A stretch of 59,956 nucleotides of DNA from Oceanobacillus halophilus (GCF_003628505.1 NZ_RBZP01000021.1:1-59956); one strand, 5' to 3'. Numbered from the stretch's first letter, positions 46,709 to 56,817 are shown. Notes: generated from the letters alone by a model not told the origin. Numbers and translations: made by a program.

Positions 46709-46791
46709 ATACTTCTGGTGATACGGAAGAAGTATTTTTCTGCTTAAGGGTTAGGACCTCACACGTACTAACTTTCCCCCGTGGCAGAAAA
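46709..46791 (+). ncRNA. Structured leader upstream of speD, unassigned
   Basis: Two adjoining hairpins. First: ATACTTC (46709–46715) with GAAGTAT (46729–46735), followed by TTTTC. Second: outer stem TTTTCTGC (46736–46743) with GCAGAAAA (46784–46791), perfect over eight pairs, enclosing AGGGTTAG with CTAACTTT (two G-U pairs). It ends 47 bases before the speD start. I do not recognise an RNA family; a regulatory leader for polyamine synthesis is a guess. Confidence 0.5.
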
Positions 46792-46838
46792 TAAATCAAA
46801 TAGAAGCTACCAATACTATAGCCTGAGGGGGAATTGAA

Positions 46839-47219
46839 ATGGATACGATGGGAAGACATGTCATTGCAGAACTATGGGAATGTAACGTTGAAAAACTGAA
46901 TGATATGGGGTTAATTGAACGTATTTTTGTTGATGCAGCCTTAAAAGCTGGTGCAGAAATTCGTGAAGTTGCCTTCCATAAGTTTGCACCATATGGAGTT
47001 AGTGGAGTAGTGATTATATCAGAATCCCATTTAACCATACACAGCTTTCCAGAACACGGTTATGCGAGTATAGATGTGTATACTTGTGGGGATATTATAG
47101 ACCCTAATGTTGCAGCAGAATATATCGCGTTGGAATTAGAAAGTAAGTCCTATGAACGTGTAGAATTACCAAGAGGAATGGGCCCCATAAAAGCTATGGA
47201 TTTTCAAAAAGCGGATTAA
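46839..47219 (+). CDS. speD: S-adenosylmethionine decarboxylase proenzyme
   Basis: Makes decarboxylated S-adenosylmethionine, the aminopropyl donor for spermidine. Class 1B proenzyme of 126 residues that self-cleaves before Ser63 ([14 protein letters not shown] region) to form the pyruvoyl cofactor; His68 and Cys83 are the conserved proton donors. GAGGGGGAATTGAA precedes the ATG. Its product is also the expected donor for the SpeE-like enzyme at 5408. Confidence 0.96.
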   Translation: MDTMGRHVIAELWECNVEKLNDMGLIERIFVDAALKAGAEIREVAFHKFAPYGVSGVVIISESHLTIHSFPEHGYASIDVYTCGDIIDPNVAAEYIALELESKSYERVELPRGMGPIKAMDFQKAD

Positions 47220-47387
47220 AAAAATTTTCGATATATAAAAGGGTTGACTAACACGTCAGCCCTTTATTCATTTCTGAAATAGCAAACGCCATCTAGAAAA
47301 CTTATAAGTTGAATATATGAATTTATAGAGGAAATACACGAAACATGTTACAATGTAACGTGAAGTAGTGTTTAAGGAGTAGAAATA

Positions 47388-47777
47388 ATGTCTATAGGGA
47401 ATAAAATTACAAAATACTTTTCGAATCATGCAGAAACCAGTGAAAACCATTGGGATAAACCGTTACAAACACATTATTATAAAGCTATGAAAGATAAGGT
47501 ATTTCAAACATTAGAGAACCTCTTTACAACGAAACAAGAATTTCAGATAAATTCTACCTCTGAAGAGCGCGGAGAGATGAGTGTTTCTGTGAAAAAGGGA
47601 AAAAAAGCATTTATTGTGGTCACAGTAATCATGGTTAGCCCTAATCGTACAGCCGTTGATTTTTCTGTAACGACAGAATCTGTGATACCAATGGATTTTG
47701 GTTATAGTTCTAAGCTAATTAATCGGTTATATGAAGATTTAAATAAAGAATTAATTCTACTAGACCAAAGAAATTAA
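47388..47777 (+). CDS. Conserved cytosolic protein, unknown function
   Basis: Soluble 129-residue protein (MSIGNKITKYFSNHAETSENH start) with an AAGGAG site 10 bases before the ATG. An αβ domain (about 30–125) has a run of β-strands (GEMSVSVKKGKKAFIVVTVIMVSPNRTAVDF-type alternation) and ends NRLYEDLNKELILLDQRN. No signal or membrane segment. I do not recognise a characterised family; similar proteins are annotated only as cytosolic proteins in relatives. Stands alone between speD and nrdR. Confidence 0.72.
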   Translation: MSIGNKITKYFSNHAETSENHWDKPLQTHYYKAMKDKVFQTLENLFTTKQEFQINSTSEERGEMSVSVKKGKKAFIVVTVIMVSPNRTAVDFSVTTESVIPMDFGYSSKLINRLYEDLNKELILLDQRN

Positions 47778-48002
47778 TCTTTGTCAGTGTTTGTTATCTA
47801 AAGTTTATTCTGATATATATAACTTGTAATGTTGCTGTGTCAATACCTGTTCCGGTAATCACTACGAATTTCGTGTTACTAGAAGAGGTACATTTTCCGT
47901 TTTAGAGTAGAAAAATATGTGCTCGGTTTTATACCTGATTGGGTATGATGCTAACTAGCAGAAAGTATGCTTATTACAATTGCGATTATTAGCAATAAAA
48001 GT

Positions 48003-48260
48003 TTATGAAAGGCTCTTTTCTAAATTGTTGCTTTTTAACGTGACTTTATTTTACATTTTGTTATAGACTGGGATTACTTTCATTCAAAATAGTGTAGCTA
48101 TCGCTCACACTTATGATTTGTTTGTGCGGTCATTTGCCCTAAGGTGTGCGTAGCGTATTTCCGTAGCGGGGTTAAGCATATTATTAAGATTTAGATTATC
48201 AACAGTTTCTATCAACTGCAAAACTTTAAAAAGCAACAAAATACGAAAAGTACCTTATGA
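48003..48260. repeat. Short inverted-repeat element, family 1
   Basis: Left end TTATGAAAGGCTCTTTTC followed by TTGTTGCTTTTT; right end AAAAAGCAACAAAATACG then AAAAGTACCTTATGAA. The inner part holds GTGTAGCTATCGCTCACAC (inverted relative to 20720–20740) and GCGTATTTCCGTAGCGGGG. It fills half of the 519-base gap between 47778 and 48296; the other half (47778–48002) shows nothing I can name. Confidence 0.78.
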
Positions 48261-48296
48261 ATAGAGTCTTGCGATTAGACGAATGGGGTTGAAATA

Positions 48297-48764
48297 ATGA
48301 GATGTCCCAACTGCCAATACAAAAATACAAAAGTGTTTGATTCACGCCCAACGGATGAAGGAAAATCAATCCGCAGGCGCAGAGAATGTGAAAAATGTAA
48401 TTATCGGTTCACAACTTTCGAGCGAATGGAAGAACCGCCGTTAATTGTGGTCAAAAAAGATGGTGTTAGACAAGAGTTCTCCAGAGAAAAATTAGTTCGA
48501 GGACTTATTCGAGCATGTGAAAAACGACCAGTTTCACTGGATCAGATTGAATCTATAGCACAAGAGGTAGAAAGAGATCTTCGGAATGCTGGTTCATCAG
48601 AAGTGGACAGCAAAGAAATTGGCGAAAGGGTAATGGATTTGCTTGCAGAAGTGGATGAAGTTGCCTATGTTCGGTTTGCTTCCGTATACAGACAATTTAA
48701 AGATATTAGTGTATTCTTAGATGAGTTAAAAGATTTAATTAATGTGGACAGGAAAGAAGACTAG
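48297..48764 (+). CDS. nrdR: Transcriptional repressor NrdR
   Basis: ATP/dATP-sensing repressor of ribonucleotide reductase genes, 155 residues. N-terminal zinc ribbon with Cys3, Cys6, Cys31 and Cys34 (CPNC, CEKC), the [18 protein letters not shown] signature, and an ATP-cone (about 48–137, [20 protein letters not shown]). The ribosome site (GGGGTTGA) is modest. Heads the nrdR–dnaB–dnaI group as in Bacillus. Confidence 0.96.
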   Translation: MRCPNCQYKNTKVFDSRPTDEGKSIRRRRECEKCNYRFTTFERMEEPPLIVVKKDGVRQEFSREKLVRGLIRACEKRPVSLDQIESIAQEVERDLRNAGSSEVDSKEIGERVMDLLAEVDEVAYVRFASVYRQFKDISVFLDELKDLINVDRKED

Positions 48765-48794
48765 GGCAATAATGTGAATTAAGGGTGATATATA

Positions 48795-50144
48795 TTGAGA
48801 TTTCTTGGACAAGTATTACCTGTTGACGGGTATTTTTGTTTATTAAAAGGTCATTTGCCAAATGATTATACAACATCATTGACTCATCTGTATCAGCCAC
48901 TCATTGGAATACAGGCTGTTATGCTCTATCAGACTTTGCTGCATGAATTAAGTTTTCAGCAGGAGTCTCCTCAAACCCATCATACATTGATGAATTACTT
49001 AAATATTCCACTAGATGAGATATATAAAGCAAGGTTAAAATTAGAAGGCATTGGGTTATTAAAGTCTTTTAAAAAGAGTGAAGATCACTTTACTGTTTAT
49101 ACGTATGAATTACAGAGTCCATTCTCGCCGAATGATTTTTTTGACGATGCTATGCTTTCTCAACTGTTATACCATCAAATTGGGTACCAAAAATTTGAAC
49201 ATCTTAAAAACCATTATACGAAATGGACATATAGAGATCGAGGAGAGAATATAACGGTCTCTTTCAATGAAATCTTTCAAACATTTACTCCTTCTTTAGA
49301 AGTTGTTCAACCTGTTGTAAATGAAGAACCATCAGAAGTGATAAATGTTGACTTAACATGGATTGAACAAATGTTGAAGCAGCGAATGATTCCAGTTGGA
49401 AAAGTATTAACCAGCGATAATCGTAAGCTTATTTCACAGATGATGCTTTTGTACGATTTGGATAGCTACGAAATCGAAAAATCTGTTCTCTGGGCTTTAA
49501 ATGAAGAAAATTCTTTGGATAAAGAAGAATTCAAAACGGCTTGCCATGATTTATTTAAATCCAAACACAATAACTCCAGTGTGAAATTAGTAGAAAAGGT
49601 AGAAACAGATGAGATAGAAAATAAAAAAGAACCACAGACTAAAGAAGAGATGCTCATTCAGGAATTAGAGACAATTTCTCCTAAGCAATTGCTAGAGGAT
49701 TTATCTGGTGGAAAACAGGCATCGGAGCAGGACATGAAAGTAATACGTGAGGTAATGACGTCCCAAGGATTGCCAGCCCCAGTTATGAACGTGCTCATAC
49801 ACTATGTTTTGCTGCAATCGAACATGAAGTTATCAAAAGCATATCTAGAAAAAATTGCTAGTCACTGGTCTCGTGTTAAAATCAAAACAGCGAAAGAAGC
49901 TATGGAATTTGCTAAAAAAGAAAAAGAAAGATTCCAGCAAGCCTCTGCTAAAAGGCAATCAGCTCCAACGTATAAGAGAAAAGATTCTAAAGAGATTGTC
50001 CCTGATTGGTTTAAAGAAAGAAAAAAACAAACCAACAAACCATCTACAGCTGAACCTAAGCAACCAGTTATCAATTTAGAAAAAGAAAAAGCAGAATTAG
50101 AAGCATTATTAAATCAGAAAAACAATAACCGATTCCAAGGATGA
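48795..50144 (+). CDS. dnaB: Replication initiation/loader protein DnaB (Bacillus type)
   Basis: Membrane-associated co-loader of the replicative helicase; not the helicase itself. 449 residues with the paired DDBH1/DDBH2 helical domains (about 1–300 and 300–400) and a basic, lysine-rich tail. Starts with RFLGQVLPVDGYFCL, typical of Bacillus DnaB. TTG start with AAGGGTGA 7 bases upstream. Five bases separate it from dnaI, its partner. Confidence 0.92.
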   Translation: MRFLGQVLPVDGYFCLLKGHLPNDYTTSLTHLYQPLIGIQAVMLYQTLLHELSFQQESPQTHHTLMNYLNIPLDEIYKARLKLEGIGLLKSFKKSEDHFTVYTYELQSPFSPNDFFDDAMLSQLLYHQIGYQKFEHLKNHYTKWTYRDRGENITVSFNEIFQTFTPSLEVVQPVVNEEPSEVINVDLTWIEQMLKQRMIPVGKVLTSDNRKLISQMMLLYDLDSYEIEKSVLWALNEENSLDKEEFKTACHDLFKSKHNNSSVKLVEKVETDEIENKKEPQTKEEMLIQELETISPKQLLEDLSGGKQASEQDMKVIREVMTSQGLPAPVMNVLIHYVLLQSNMKLSKAYLEKIASHWSRVKIKTAKEAMEFAKKEKERFQQASAKRQSAPTYKRKDSKEIVPDWFKERKKQTNKPSTAEPKQPVINLEKEKAELEALLNQKNNNRFQG

Positions 50145-50149
50145 TTTGA

Positions 50150-51076
50150 ATGGAACCAATACAAAAGTCATTAACTAAATGGATGAAAGAGAACAAAAAC
50201 TTTCAGGAGAATTATGTAAGAATTAGAAAAGAAGTACTTAACGATCCTGAAATCCGTGAGTTTATATCGCTTCATCCAGACTTATCGAAGCAGTCTATTA
50301 ACAGAGGACTTATTAAACTTTATGAATATAAAACACAGTCGAAACAATGTCAGCAGTGCTCGTCCTATCCTGATTGTAAAAATATGATTCCCGGATATTC
50401 ACCAGTCTTACATGTGGAGAATGGGGAGATTCATTTATCTTATGAAAAATGCCATAGCCGCATTATGTATGAAAAGGAACAAGCACAGCAAAAACTGGTT
50501 CAAAGTGTTCATGTACCTAAGGAAATACTCCAGGCTTCCATAAAAGATATTCATGATGACGGAGATAGAAATAATGCGGTTTTAGAAGTTTTTCAATTTA
50601 TTAGGGAAGCAAGTACTGAACTGCCGAAAAAGGGGTTATATTTTTATGGCCCATTTGGAGTCGGAAAAACTTACTTTTTAGGTGCGGTTGCCAATGAGTT
50701 GAAAAAAATGAACATTTCCTCCATGCTCATTTATATGCCAGAATTTGTTCGAGAGATAAAAGGTTCATTCAAAAATGATACAACGAATGAAAAAATCGAT
50801 TATTTCAAAAAAGCAGATGTTCTTATGCTTGATGATATTGGTGCAGAAATGCAATCGGCGTGGTTCCGAGATGAAATCTTAGGTTCTATCTTACAATATC
50901 GCATGATGGAACAGCTCCCTGTTTTTTTTACCTCCAATTACAGCCTGGAACAATTAGAAGGACTCCTAGCTACTACAAGAGATGGAGTAGAGTCTGTTAA
51001 AGCAGGAAGAATTATTGAACGTATTAAACAAGTTAGTAAACCAGTTGAGATTTTTGGAGAAAATAGAAGAAGATAG
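50150..51076 (+). CDS. dnaI: Primosomal helicase loader DnaI
   Basis: AAA+ ATPase that loads the DnaC helicase, 308 residues. N-terminal zinc-binding domain with CQQCSSYPDC and a later Cys/His (EKCHSR), then AAA+ core with Walker A GPFGVGKTY (about 167–175), Walker B DVLMLDDIGAE (about 223–233) and sensor FFTSNYS. AAGGATGA is upstream of the ATG. Confidence 0.95.
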   Translation: MEPIQKSLTKWMKENKNFQENYVRIRKEVLNDPEIREFISLHPDLSKQSINRGLIKLYEYKTQSKQCQQCSSYPDCKNMIPGYSPVLHVENGEIHLSYEKCHSRIMYEKEQAQQKLVQSVHVPKEILQASIKDIHDDGDRNNAVLEVFQFIREASTELPKKGLYFYGPFGVGKTYFLGAVANELKKMNISSMLIYMPEFVREIKGSFKNDTTNEKIDYFKKADVLMLDDIGAEMQSAWFRDEILGSILQYRMMEQLPVFFTSNYSLEQLEGLLATTRDGVESVKAGRIIERIKQVSKPVEIFGENRRR

Positions 51077-51082
51077 AAGGTA

Positions 51083-51112
51083 ACTAGCATGACATTCATG
51101 TTAGTTTTTTTA
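51083..51112 (+). terminator. Terminator after dnaI
   Basis: CTAGCATGA-cat-TCATGTTAG stem followed by TTTTTTTAT. Confidence 0.87.
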
Positions 51113-51318
51113 TGTATGAGAAATTAAATGTACTAAAAAGCTCAGGAGTACTGTTATTCATGAACACTTCCATTATTCATCACCCTACCATTGTAATTTA
51201 TAAAGAAATAGTTCCCCTTTTTCAAAATAGAACGTTACTAGATTAGGCGGTTTAATCATTTTTTGCCACGTTTGTCCATATAATGTAACAGTTCGGTTGT
51301 GGGTGAGGGTGATGGTTA

Positions 51319-52179
51319 TTGCTTGATGCATATTTTGAATCTGATAAAGAAGTGCTGAAATTTTGTGAGCATTTATTCCTTAAGTCTAATCAAATTCAAT
51401 TACATTGGAAAATTCACGAAGAATGGGGGAATCATATACAGATTGAAAAAAGCTTACCGCATGAAAATCTTATAGAAGTTATTGCAAAGTCAATGACTAA
51501 TGTTTTCATAGCGCATCGTTTAGGGAACTTAATTAAATCCATCATAAAAAAGTATTATTATTATTCTAATTCGGATGAGATTGATCGAATCCATGAAATA
51601 ACGAATTGGATTATTGCTGGTAATGATGGAGATAGTTTGGTAGTTAGAAAAAATAAAGGGGGAGATCCAAATCAGTTGTTAGTCTCTCTTTTTATTGCAA
51701 ACATAAAAGATACAGAAAATATTCATTACGACTCTATTGTGAAATTTGGTTTAAAGAAATTTAAAGATCAGTTGGTACAATACGTTGGTCTTGCGATAGA
51801 TGAATACAAGCGTGAGGAAGAACATCAGGAATTCGTTAATATGCTTAGAGAATATATTACGAAAAAAGATCCGGGAATGCCGATCATCCATGTGTTGCAA
51901 GGTAGTACGTTTGTATTTTATAAAGAAACTGGGAAAGTAATTTCAAACATGGAATTACGAACAATCATGCAGAAAGAACCACTTTATCTTTTTGGATTAG
52001 ATGGAGAAGAGATGAACTTAGCACCGTTAATCGCAATGGCTCCTGAAAAGATTATCATTTATGGGGATGACCCTTCAGAGCCGAAAACGATGACAGTTAT
52101 TAACGTGTTTCAGGAAAAAGTTGAATTTGAATCCATTCGGAAATTTCCTTTTGGTCGTGATTTTAAAAAAGGAACCTAA
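51319..52179 (+). CDS. ytxC: YtxC-like protein
   Basis: Soluble 286-residue protein in the position of B. subtilis ytxC (between dnaI and thrS), family of putative sporulation protein YtxC. Largely helical N-terminal two-thirds (ending near 200), then a C-terminal αβ part with DPGMPIIHVLQGSTFVFYKETGK and LIAMAPEKIIIYGDDPSEP. TTG start with GAGGGTGAT 6 bases upstream. Molecular function unknown. Confidence 0.82.
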   Translation: MLDAYFESDKEVLKFCEHLFLKSNQIQLHWKIHEEWGNHIQIEKSLPHENLIEVIAKSMTNVFIAHRLGNLIKSIIKKYYYYSNSDEIDRIHEITNWIIAGNDGDSLVVRKNKGGDPNQLLVSLFIANIKDTENIHYDSIVKFGLKKFKDQLVQYVGLAIDEYKREEEHQEFVNMLREYITKKDPGMPIIHVLQGSTFVFYKETGKVISNMELRTIMQKEPLYLFGLDGEEMNLAPLIAMAPEKIIIYGDDPSEPKTMTVINVFQEKVEFESIRKFPFGRDFKKGT

Positions 52180-52184
52180 AGAGG

Positions 52185-52213
52185 TTGCAATTATAATTTT
52201 ATGAAGCTATAAT
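52185..52213 (+). promoter_or_regulatory. Promoter of thrS
   Basis: TTGCAA at 52185–52190, 17-base spacer, TATAAT at 52208–52213. Initiation near 52220, ahead of the T-box. Confidence 0.78.
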
Positions 52214-52242
52214 ACGTATTATAATATTTTCATAAAAATAAC

Positions 52243-52508
52243 TAAAAGTGTTGATAAGGACAAAATTGTTTGGAAATTGTATAGGAAAGAGATGGAAGTC
52301 ACTGGCTGAAAGCTTCCTCTATACAGCCGAATAATTACCACCTTGGAACTCTGGTCTCGAAACAGCAGTAGGGAACAGCGTGTGTCTTGCGTTAAAGACG
52401 AAATGAAGCCGCAACAACTTATGCGGGAACTAGGGTGGAACCACGTTTGTCTATATGACGCTCGTCCCTTTTGCAGATCATGCAAGAGGGATGGGCGTTT
52501 TTTCATTT
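52243..52508 (+). promoter_or_regulatory. T-box leader of thrS (tRNA-Thr sensing)
   Basis: The T-box sequence AGGGTGGAACCACG is at 52432–52445. An ACC threonine codon at 52337–52339 (a second ACC follows at once) sits where the specifier is expected. A terminator stem (ACGCTCGTCCCTTTTGCA with the complementary TGCAAGAGGGATGGGCGT, then TTTTTT) covers about 52459–52505. Uncharged tRNA-Thr is expected to favour the antiterminator and so thrS expression. Confidence 0.93.
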
Positions 52509-52580
52509 GCCAGTCTTTTACCCAGAAGCTTGGCAAATACCAAGTTTTCTAAAGCAAGTATGTAGAAAGGAGCAATATAC

Positions 52581-54524
52581 ATGGCAGAAATTAAGATTAT
52601 ATTCCCAGATGGAAATGAAAAAGGTTTTCCAGCAGGTACTACAGGAGAAGAGATTGCTGCATCGATTTCCCCTGGTTTAAGAAAACAAGCAGTTGCAATA
52701 AAACTAGATGGAGAACAGGTGGACCTAAGACGTGAACTTCATCATGGTGGAAAAATTGAAATTTTAACCTATAAAAACGATGAAGCCATCGATATCATGC
52801 GTCACTCTACTGCGCATCTTATGGCTCAAGCAATCAAACGTTTGTACAAGGATGTGAAATTTGGTGTAGGTCCAGTTATCGAAGAAGGATTTTATTATGA
52901 TTTAGATATGGAATATAAAATCACCCCAGAAGATTTACCAAAAATCGAGAAGGAAATGAAACGTATCATTGATGAAAATCTTGAAATTAAACGTGTGGAA
53001 GTTTCCCGTGAAGAGGCAATAGCGCGTTTTGAAGAAATTAAGGATGACTTAAAAGTAGAGCTTATTAGTGATATTCCAGAAGGGGAACAAGTAACAATTT
53101 ATGAGCAAGGAGAATATTTTGACCTTTGCCGTGGGATTCATGTTCCATCAACAAGCAAGATCAAAGCTTTTAAACTATTAAGCATTTCTGGTGCTTATTG
53201 GCGTGGGGACAGTAATAACAAACAGCTCCAACGTATCTATGGTACAGCTTTTGAAAAACAAGGCCAGTTGGAAGAGCACTTACGAATCTTGGAGGAACGC
53301 AAAGAACGCGATCATCGTAAATTAGGAAAAGAGTTAGATATCTTTACTGTGTCTCAAAAAGTTGGTCAAGGATTACCGCTTTGGTTACCAAAAGGGGCTA
53401 CTATCCGCCGTACAATTGAGCGTTATATAGTAGATTTAGAAGAACGATTAGGCTATGATCATGTGTATACCCCAATATTAGGAAGCAAAGAATTATACCA
53501 AACTAGTGGTCACTGGGATCATTATCAGGATGATATTTTCCCACCAATGGAAATGGATAATGAAACCTTGATATTGCGTCCAATGAACTGCCCGCACCAT
53601 ATGATGGTATTTAAAAATCAATTATGGAGTTACCGTCAGATGCCTGTACGTATTGCTGAACTTGGTACGATGCATCGCTATGAAATGAGTGGGGCATTAG
53701 CTGGACTTCAGCGTGTGCGTGCGATGACGCTAAATGATGCTCATATTTTTGCCCGCCCTGATCAGTTAAAAGAAGAATTTATCCGGGTAGTAGAACTTGT
53801 GCAAAAAGTGTACAAAGACTTTGGTATTAATGATTACTACTTCCGATTATCTTATCGTGATCCGGAAGATACAGAGAAATATGTAGATAATGACGAAATG
53901 TGGGAAAAAGCACAACAGACATTGAAGGAAACGATGGATGATATGAACTTGGATTATGTGGAAGCAGAAGGTGAAGCAGCTTTCTATGGTCCTAAGCTGG
54001 ATGTTCAGGTGAAAACTGCTTTAGGTAAAGATGAAACTTTATCAACGGTTCAATTGGACTTCCATCTGCCAAACCAATTTGATTTATCTTACATTGGCGA
54101 AGATGGCAAAGAACATCGACCAGTTGTTATTCACCGTGGAGTAGTTTCTACAATGGAACGTTTTGTTGCTTTCTTAATTGAAGAATACAAAGGGGCATTC
54201 CCAACTTGGTTGGCACCTGTACAAGTAAAAGTAATCCCTGTTTCCCCACAGGTTCATTTAGATTATGCCAAAGAAGTTGCAGATAAACTAAGGTTGCAAG
54301 GTGTTCGTATTGAAGTGGACGAACGCGATGAGAAAATCGGGTACAAGATTCGAGAAGCACAAACACAAAAAGTTCCATTCATGCTTGTACTTGGCGATAA
54401 AGAAATAGAAGATAATGCAGTAAATGTTCGTAGATATGGAGAACAAAAATCGAAAACTCTATCTTACAGTGATTTTGAAGCGTTAATTAATAAAGAAATA
54501 TCTGAGCGTACTTTGCGTAAGTAA
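52581..54524 (+). CDS. thrS: Threonine–tRNA ligase
   Basis: Class II synthetase, 647 residues. TGS domain (1–61), editing domain with HxxxH ([11 protein letters not shown], His75/His79) and CRGIHVPST, catalytic domain with motif 2 [14 protein letters not shown] and motif 3 [15 protein letters not shown], and anticodon-binding domain (about 540–640, VQVKVIPVS). AAAGGAGC precedes the ATG. Controlled by the T-box upstream. Confidence 0.97.
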   Translation: MAEIKIIFPDGNEKGFPAGTTGEEIAASISPGLRKQAVAIKLDGEQVDLRRELHHGGKIEILTYKNDEAIDIMRHSTAHLMAQAIKRLYKDVKFGVGPVIEEGFYYDLDMEYKITPEDLPKIEKEMKRIIDENLEIKRVEVSREEAIARFEEIKDDLKVELISDIPEGEQVTIYEQGEYFDLCRGIHVPSTSKIKAFKLLSISGAYWRGDSNNKQLQRIYGTAFEKQGQLEEHLRILEERKERDHRKLGKELDIFTVSQKVGQGLPLWLPKGATIRRTIERYIVDLEERLGYDHVYTPILGSKELYQTSGHWDHYQDDIFPPMEMDNETLILRPMNCPHHMMVFKNQLWSYRQMPVRIAELGTMHRYEMSGALAGLQRVRAMTLNDAHIFARPDQLKEEFIRVVELVQKVYKDFGINDYYFRLSYRDPEDTEKYVDNDEMWEKAQQTLKETMDDMNLDYVEAEGEAAFYGPKLDVQVKTALGKDETLSTVQLDFHLPNQFDLSYIGEDGKEHRPVVIHRGVVSTMERFVAFLIEEYKGAFPTWLAPVQVKVIPVSPQVHLDYAKEVADKLRLQGVRIEVDERDEKIGYKIREAQTQKVPFMLVLGDKEIEDNAVNVRRYGEQKSKTLSYSDFEALINKEISERTLRK

Positions 54525-54545
54525 CAAGGCAAGGTACACCTGCTA

Positions 54546-54585
54546 AAAAAACGTTTGGGTTAATTTATTAATCCAGACGTTTTTG
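54546..54585 (+). terminator. Terminator after thrS
   Basis: AAAACGTTTGGGTTAAT…ATTAATCCAGACGTTTTT long stem with two G-U pairs and T tail. Confidence 0.88.
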
Positions 54586-54739
54586 TGTAGGAGGTGGGAA
54601 AGGGGTGTTAGAATACATAAAGTATTTACAATGCAAAAAAATAAAGTATTATATTCTTAAAAGAAATCTTGCAACTTTTATCTAGTCTGTGATATACTTG
54701 CAAAAGTCTTACAAAGGAATATCAAGAAAGGAAAGTGAT

Positions 54740-54768
54740 TTGACATTTTTCCTTTTAATTGATATACT
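54740..54768 (+). promoter_or_regulatory. Strong sigma-A promoter of infC operon
   Basis: Consensus TTGACA at 54740–54745, 17-base spacer, TATACT at 54763–54768; initiation near 54775. Confidence 0.88.
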
Positions 54769-54786
54769 TTATAAGTTGAAAAAATT

Positions 54787-54917
54787 AATGATCTGGGGAG
54801 ACAAGTAGAAGCACCCGCTTCTCACCTGATTGACGCCATTGTAGGTAGTTGACTGGTTCCAAACTTACTTTTGATTGGAAACGTGTGGGTGCAGTGTGTG
54901 TACCGACACTTTTTTAA
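54787..54917 (+). promoter_or_regulatory. Ribosomal protein L20 leader
   Basis: The structured leader lies between the infC promoter and gene. GAAGCACCCGCTTC and a later GTGGGTGC can pair through GCACCC/GGGTGC, and it ends in AGTGTGTGTACCGACACTTTTTT, a terminator-like hairpin. In low-GC Gram-positives the infC–rpmI–rplT leader binds L20 and terminates early when L20 is in excess. The rest of the 454-base gap holds only the thrS terminator and this promoter. Confidence 0.82.
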
Positions 54918-54978
54918 TGAGATGAAATGAATGCTTGTCCAATAGATCAGTAACAAAAAACTCTGGAGGTGGCTGACT

Positions 54979-55497
54979 ATTAGCAAAGATATGAACGTCA
55001 ATGAAAAGATTCGTGCTAGAGAGGTACGACTTATCGATTCAAACGGGGATCAACTTGGTGTGAAATCACGTCAAGAAGCATTGGAGATTGCTCAAACTAG
55101 AAATCTAGACTTAGTATTGGTGGCACCAAATGCAAAACCACCTGTTTGTCGTATTATGGATTATGGTAAATACCGTTACGAGCAACAGAAGAAAGAGAAA
55201 GAAGCTCGTAAAAAACAAAAAGTAATTAACGTGAAAGAAGTGCGTTTCACACCAGGTATTGGCGATCATGATTTCGAAACGAAACTTAAAAATGCAAGAA
55301 AGTTCCTTGAAAAAGGCGATAAACTGAAAGCATCAGTTCGTTTCCGTGGACGTGCTATCACTCACAAAGAACTTGGCCAAGAGGTGTTAAACCGCTTAGC
55401 TGAAGAACTTAAAGATATTGCGACGGTTGAATCCAGACCGAAAATGGAAGGTCGTAATATGTTTATGATGCTCGCTCCGGTTAACGAAAAGAAATAA
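54979..55497 (+). CDS. infC: Translation initiation factor IF-3, AUU start
   Basis: IF-3 (172 residues) binds the 30S subunit and proofreads start codons. Sequence after the start: [19 protein letters not shown], then [18 protein letters not shown] and the C-terminal [19 protein letters not shown] domain. The start is set at ATT 54979 because GGAGGTGG lies 6 bases upstream and the ISKD-type N-terminus is family-typical; the first ATG (54991) is 18 bases from that site. Rare AUU starts in infC allow IF-3 to repress its own translation. Confidence 0.95.
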   Translation: MSKDMNVNEKIRAREVRLIDSNGDQLGVKSRQEALEIAQTRNLDLVLVAPNAKPPVCRIMDYGKYRYEQQKKEKEARKKQKVINVKEVRFTPGIGDHDFETKLKNARKFLEKGDKLKASVRFRGRAITHKELGQEVLNRLAEELKDIATVESRPKMEGRNMFMMLAPVNEKK

Positions 55498-55526
55498 TTA
55501 GATGCAACATTACGAGGAGGATATGA

Positions 55527-55724
<198 letters not shown>

Positions 55725-55775
55725 ATAATGATCGTTGTAAAAATAGATTCGTATATGTATTAGGAGGGAATTATT

Positions 55776-56132
55776 ATGCCACGAGTAAAAGGTGGAACAG
55801 TTACGCGTAGACGTCGTAAACGCGTATTAAAATTAGCTAAAGGTTATTATGGCTCTAAAAGAGCTTTATTTAAAACAGCAAAACAACAAGTAATTAAATC
55901 AGGTCAATATGCTTATCGTGACCGCAGACAAAGAAAACGTGATTTCCGTAAATTATGGATCGCACGTATCAATGCTGCAGCTCGTTTAAACGATATCTCA
56001 TACAGCAAATTGATGCATGGACTTAAAGTAGCTGGTATCGACATCAACCGTAAAATGTTGTCAGAACTTGCTCTTAACGATGAGAAAGCTTTTGCACAAT
56101 TAGTAGAAAAAGCTAAAGAAGCAACTAAATAA
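55776..56132 (+). CDS. rplT: 50S ribosomal protein L20
   Basis: Basic 118-residue 23S rRNA-binding protein: [37 protein letters not shown] and [18 protein letters not shown]. Assembly protein and probable autogenous regulator through the leader at 54787–54917. AGGAGGGAATT precedes the ATG. Confidence 0.97.
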   Translation: MPRVKGGTVTRRRRKRVLKLAKGYYGSKRALFKTAKQQVIKSGQYAYRDRRQRKRDFRKLWIARINAAARLNDISYSKLMHGLKVAGIDINRKMLSELALNDEKAFAQLVEKAKEATK

Positions 56133-56148
56133 ATTGTTTAACATAAGA

Positions 56149-56179
56149 CCGAATCTATTTCAGATGGATTCGGTTTTTT
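56149..56179 (+). terminator. Terminator after rplT
   Basis: CCGAATCTA-tttcaga-TGGATTCGG stem followed by TTTTTT. Confidence 0.9.
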
Positions 56180-56181
56180 AC

Positions 56182-56413
56182 GTCGATTTTTTCGTGTGAG
56201 TTTTGTTGCTTTTTATTGGGACACTACTTCCCAGTTTATATACTGTAGTTATCTTCAATTGCTCTCGCTTACAATTATTTATACAAGTAGTGCAGGCAAC
56301 GTAGCGTATTTCCGCAGAGGGGTTAAGCACATTACTATGAATTTAGATTATCAATAATTGCGATTACCTGTTAAACTATAAAGCAACAAAATATACGAAT
56401 AGAACCTTTAACA
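56182..56413. repeat. Short inverted-repeat element, family 1
   Basis: Left end TTTTTTCGTGTGAG followed by TTTTGTTGCTTTTT; right end AAAGCAACAAAATATACGAA followed by TAGAACCTTT. The core includes TTGCTCTCGCTTACAA and GCGTATTTCCGCAGAGGGGTTAAGCAC, matching the copy at 48003–48260. It begins 3 bases past the rplT terminator and fills the gap to ysdA. Confidence 0.75.
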
Positions 56414-56429
56414 TAAAAGGAGTACGAGA

Positions 56430-56699
56430 ATGAATACATTGAACATGGTTTTATTTTATATCATCGGTGTTAATATTATTGGTTTTTTCCTTATGCGTGT
56501 AGACAAACAAAAGGCTATTAAGCAGAAATATCGCATTCCTGAAAGGACGTTCTGGCTAATTGCTCTTTTTGGAGGAGCTGCTGGAACATATGCAGGGATG
56601 AAAAGTTTTCGTCATAAAACAAAACATACTTCCTTTATTGTAGGTATGCCAATTGTTATTTTGCTTAATATAGGTTTATATATTTATTTACTGTCATAA
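56430..56699 (+). CDS. ysdA: DUF1294 membrane protein YsdA
   Basis: Membrane protein of 89 residues with three hydrophobic helices (about 5–22, 39–58 and 69–88). MRVDKQKAIKQKYRIPERTFW and FGGAAGTYAGMKSFRHKTKH are the DUF1294 signature. AAAAGGAG precedes the ATG. Same place after rplT as in B. subtilis. Function unknown. Confidence 0.93.
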   Translation: MNTLNMVLFYIIGVNIIGFFLMRVDKQKAIKQKYRIPERTFWLIALFGGAAGTYAGMKSFRHKTKHTSFIVGMPIVILLNIGLYIYLLS

Positions 56700-56817
56700 A
56701 GGCTCGTCTTCTGTCATATAGATGTACAAGAGACATAAAATGCGGTTTCAACCGCAAACTACTTATGCTTTCTCTATAGTCATAACAACATGAGTGTGCG
56801 TGAAAAGGAGGGAAGGT

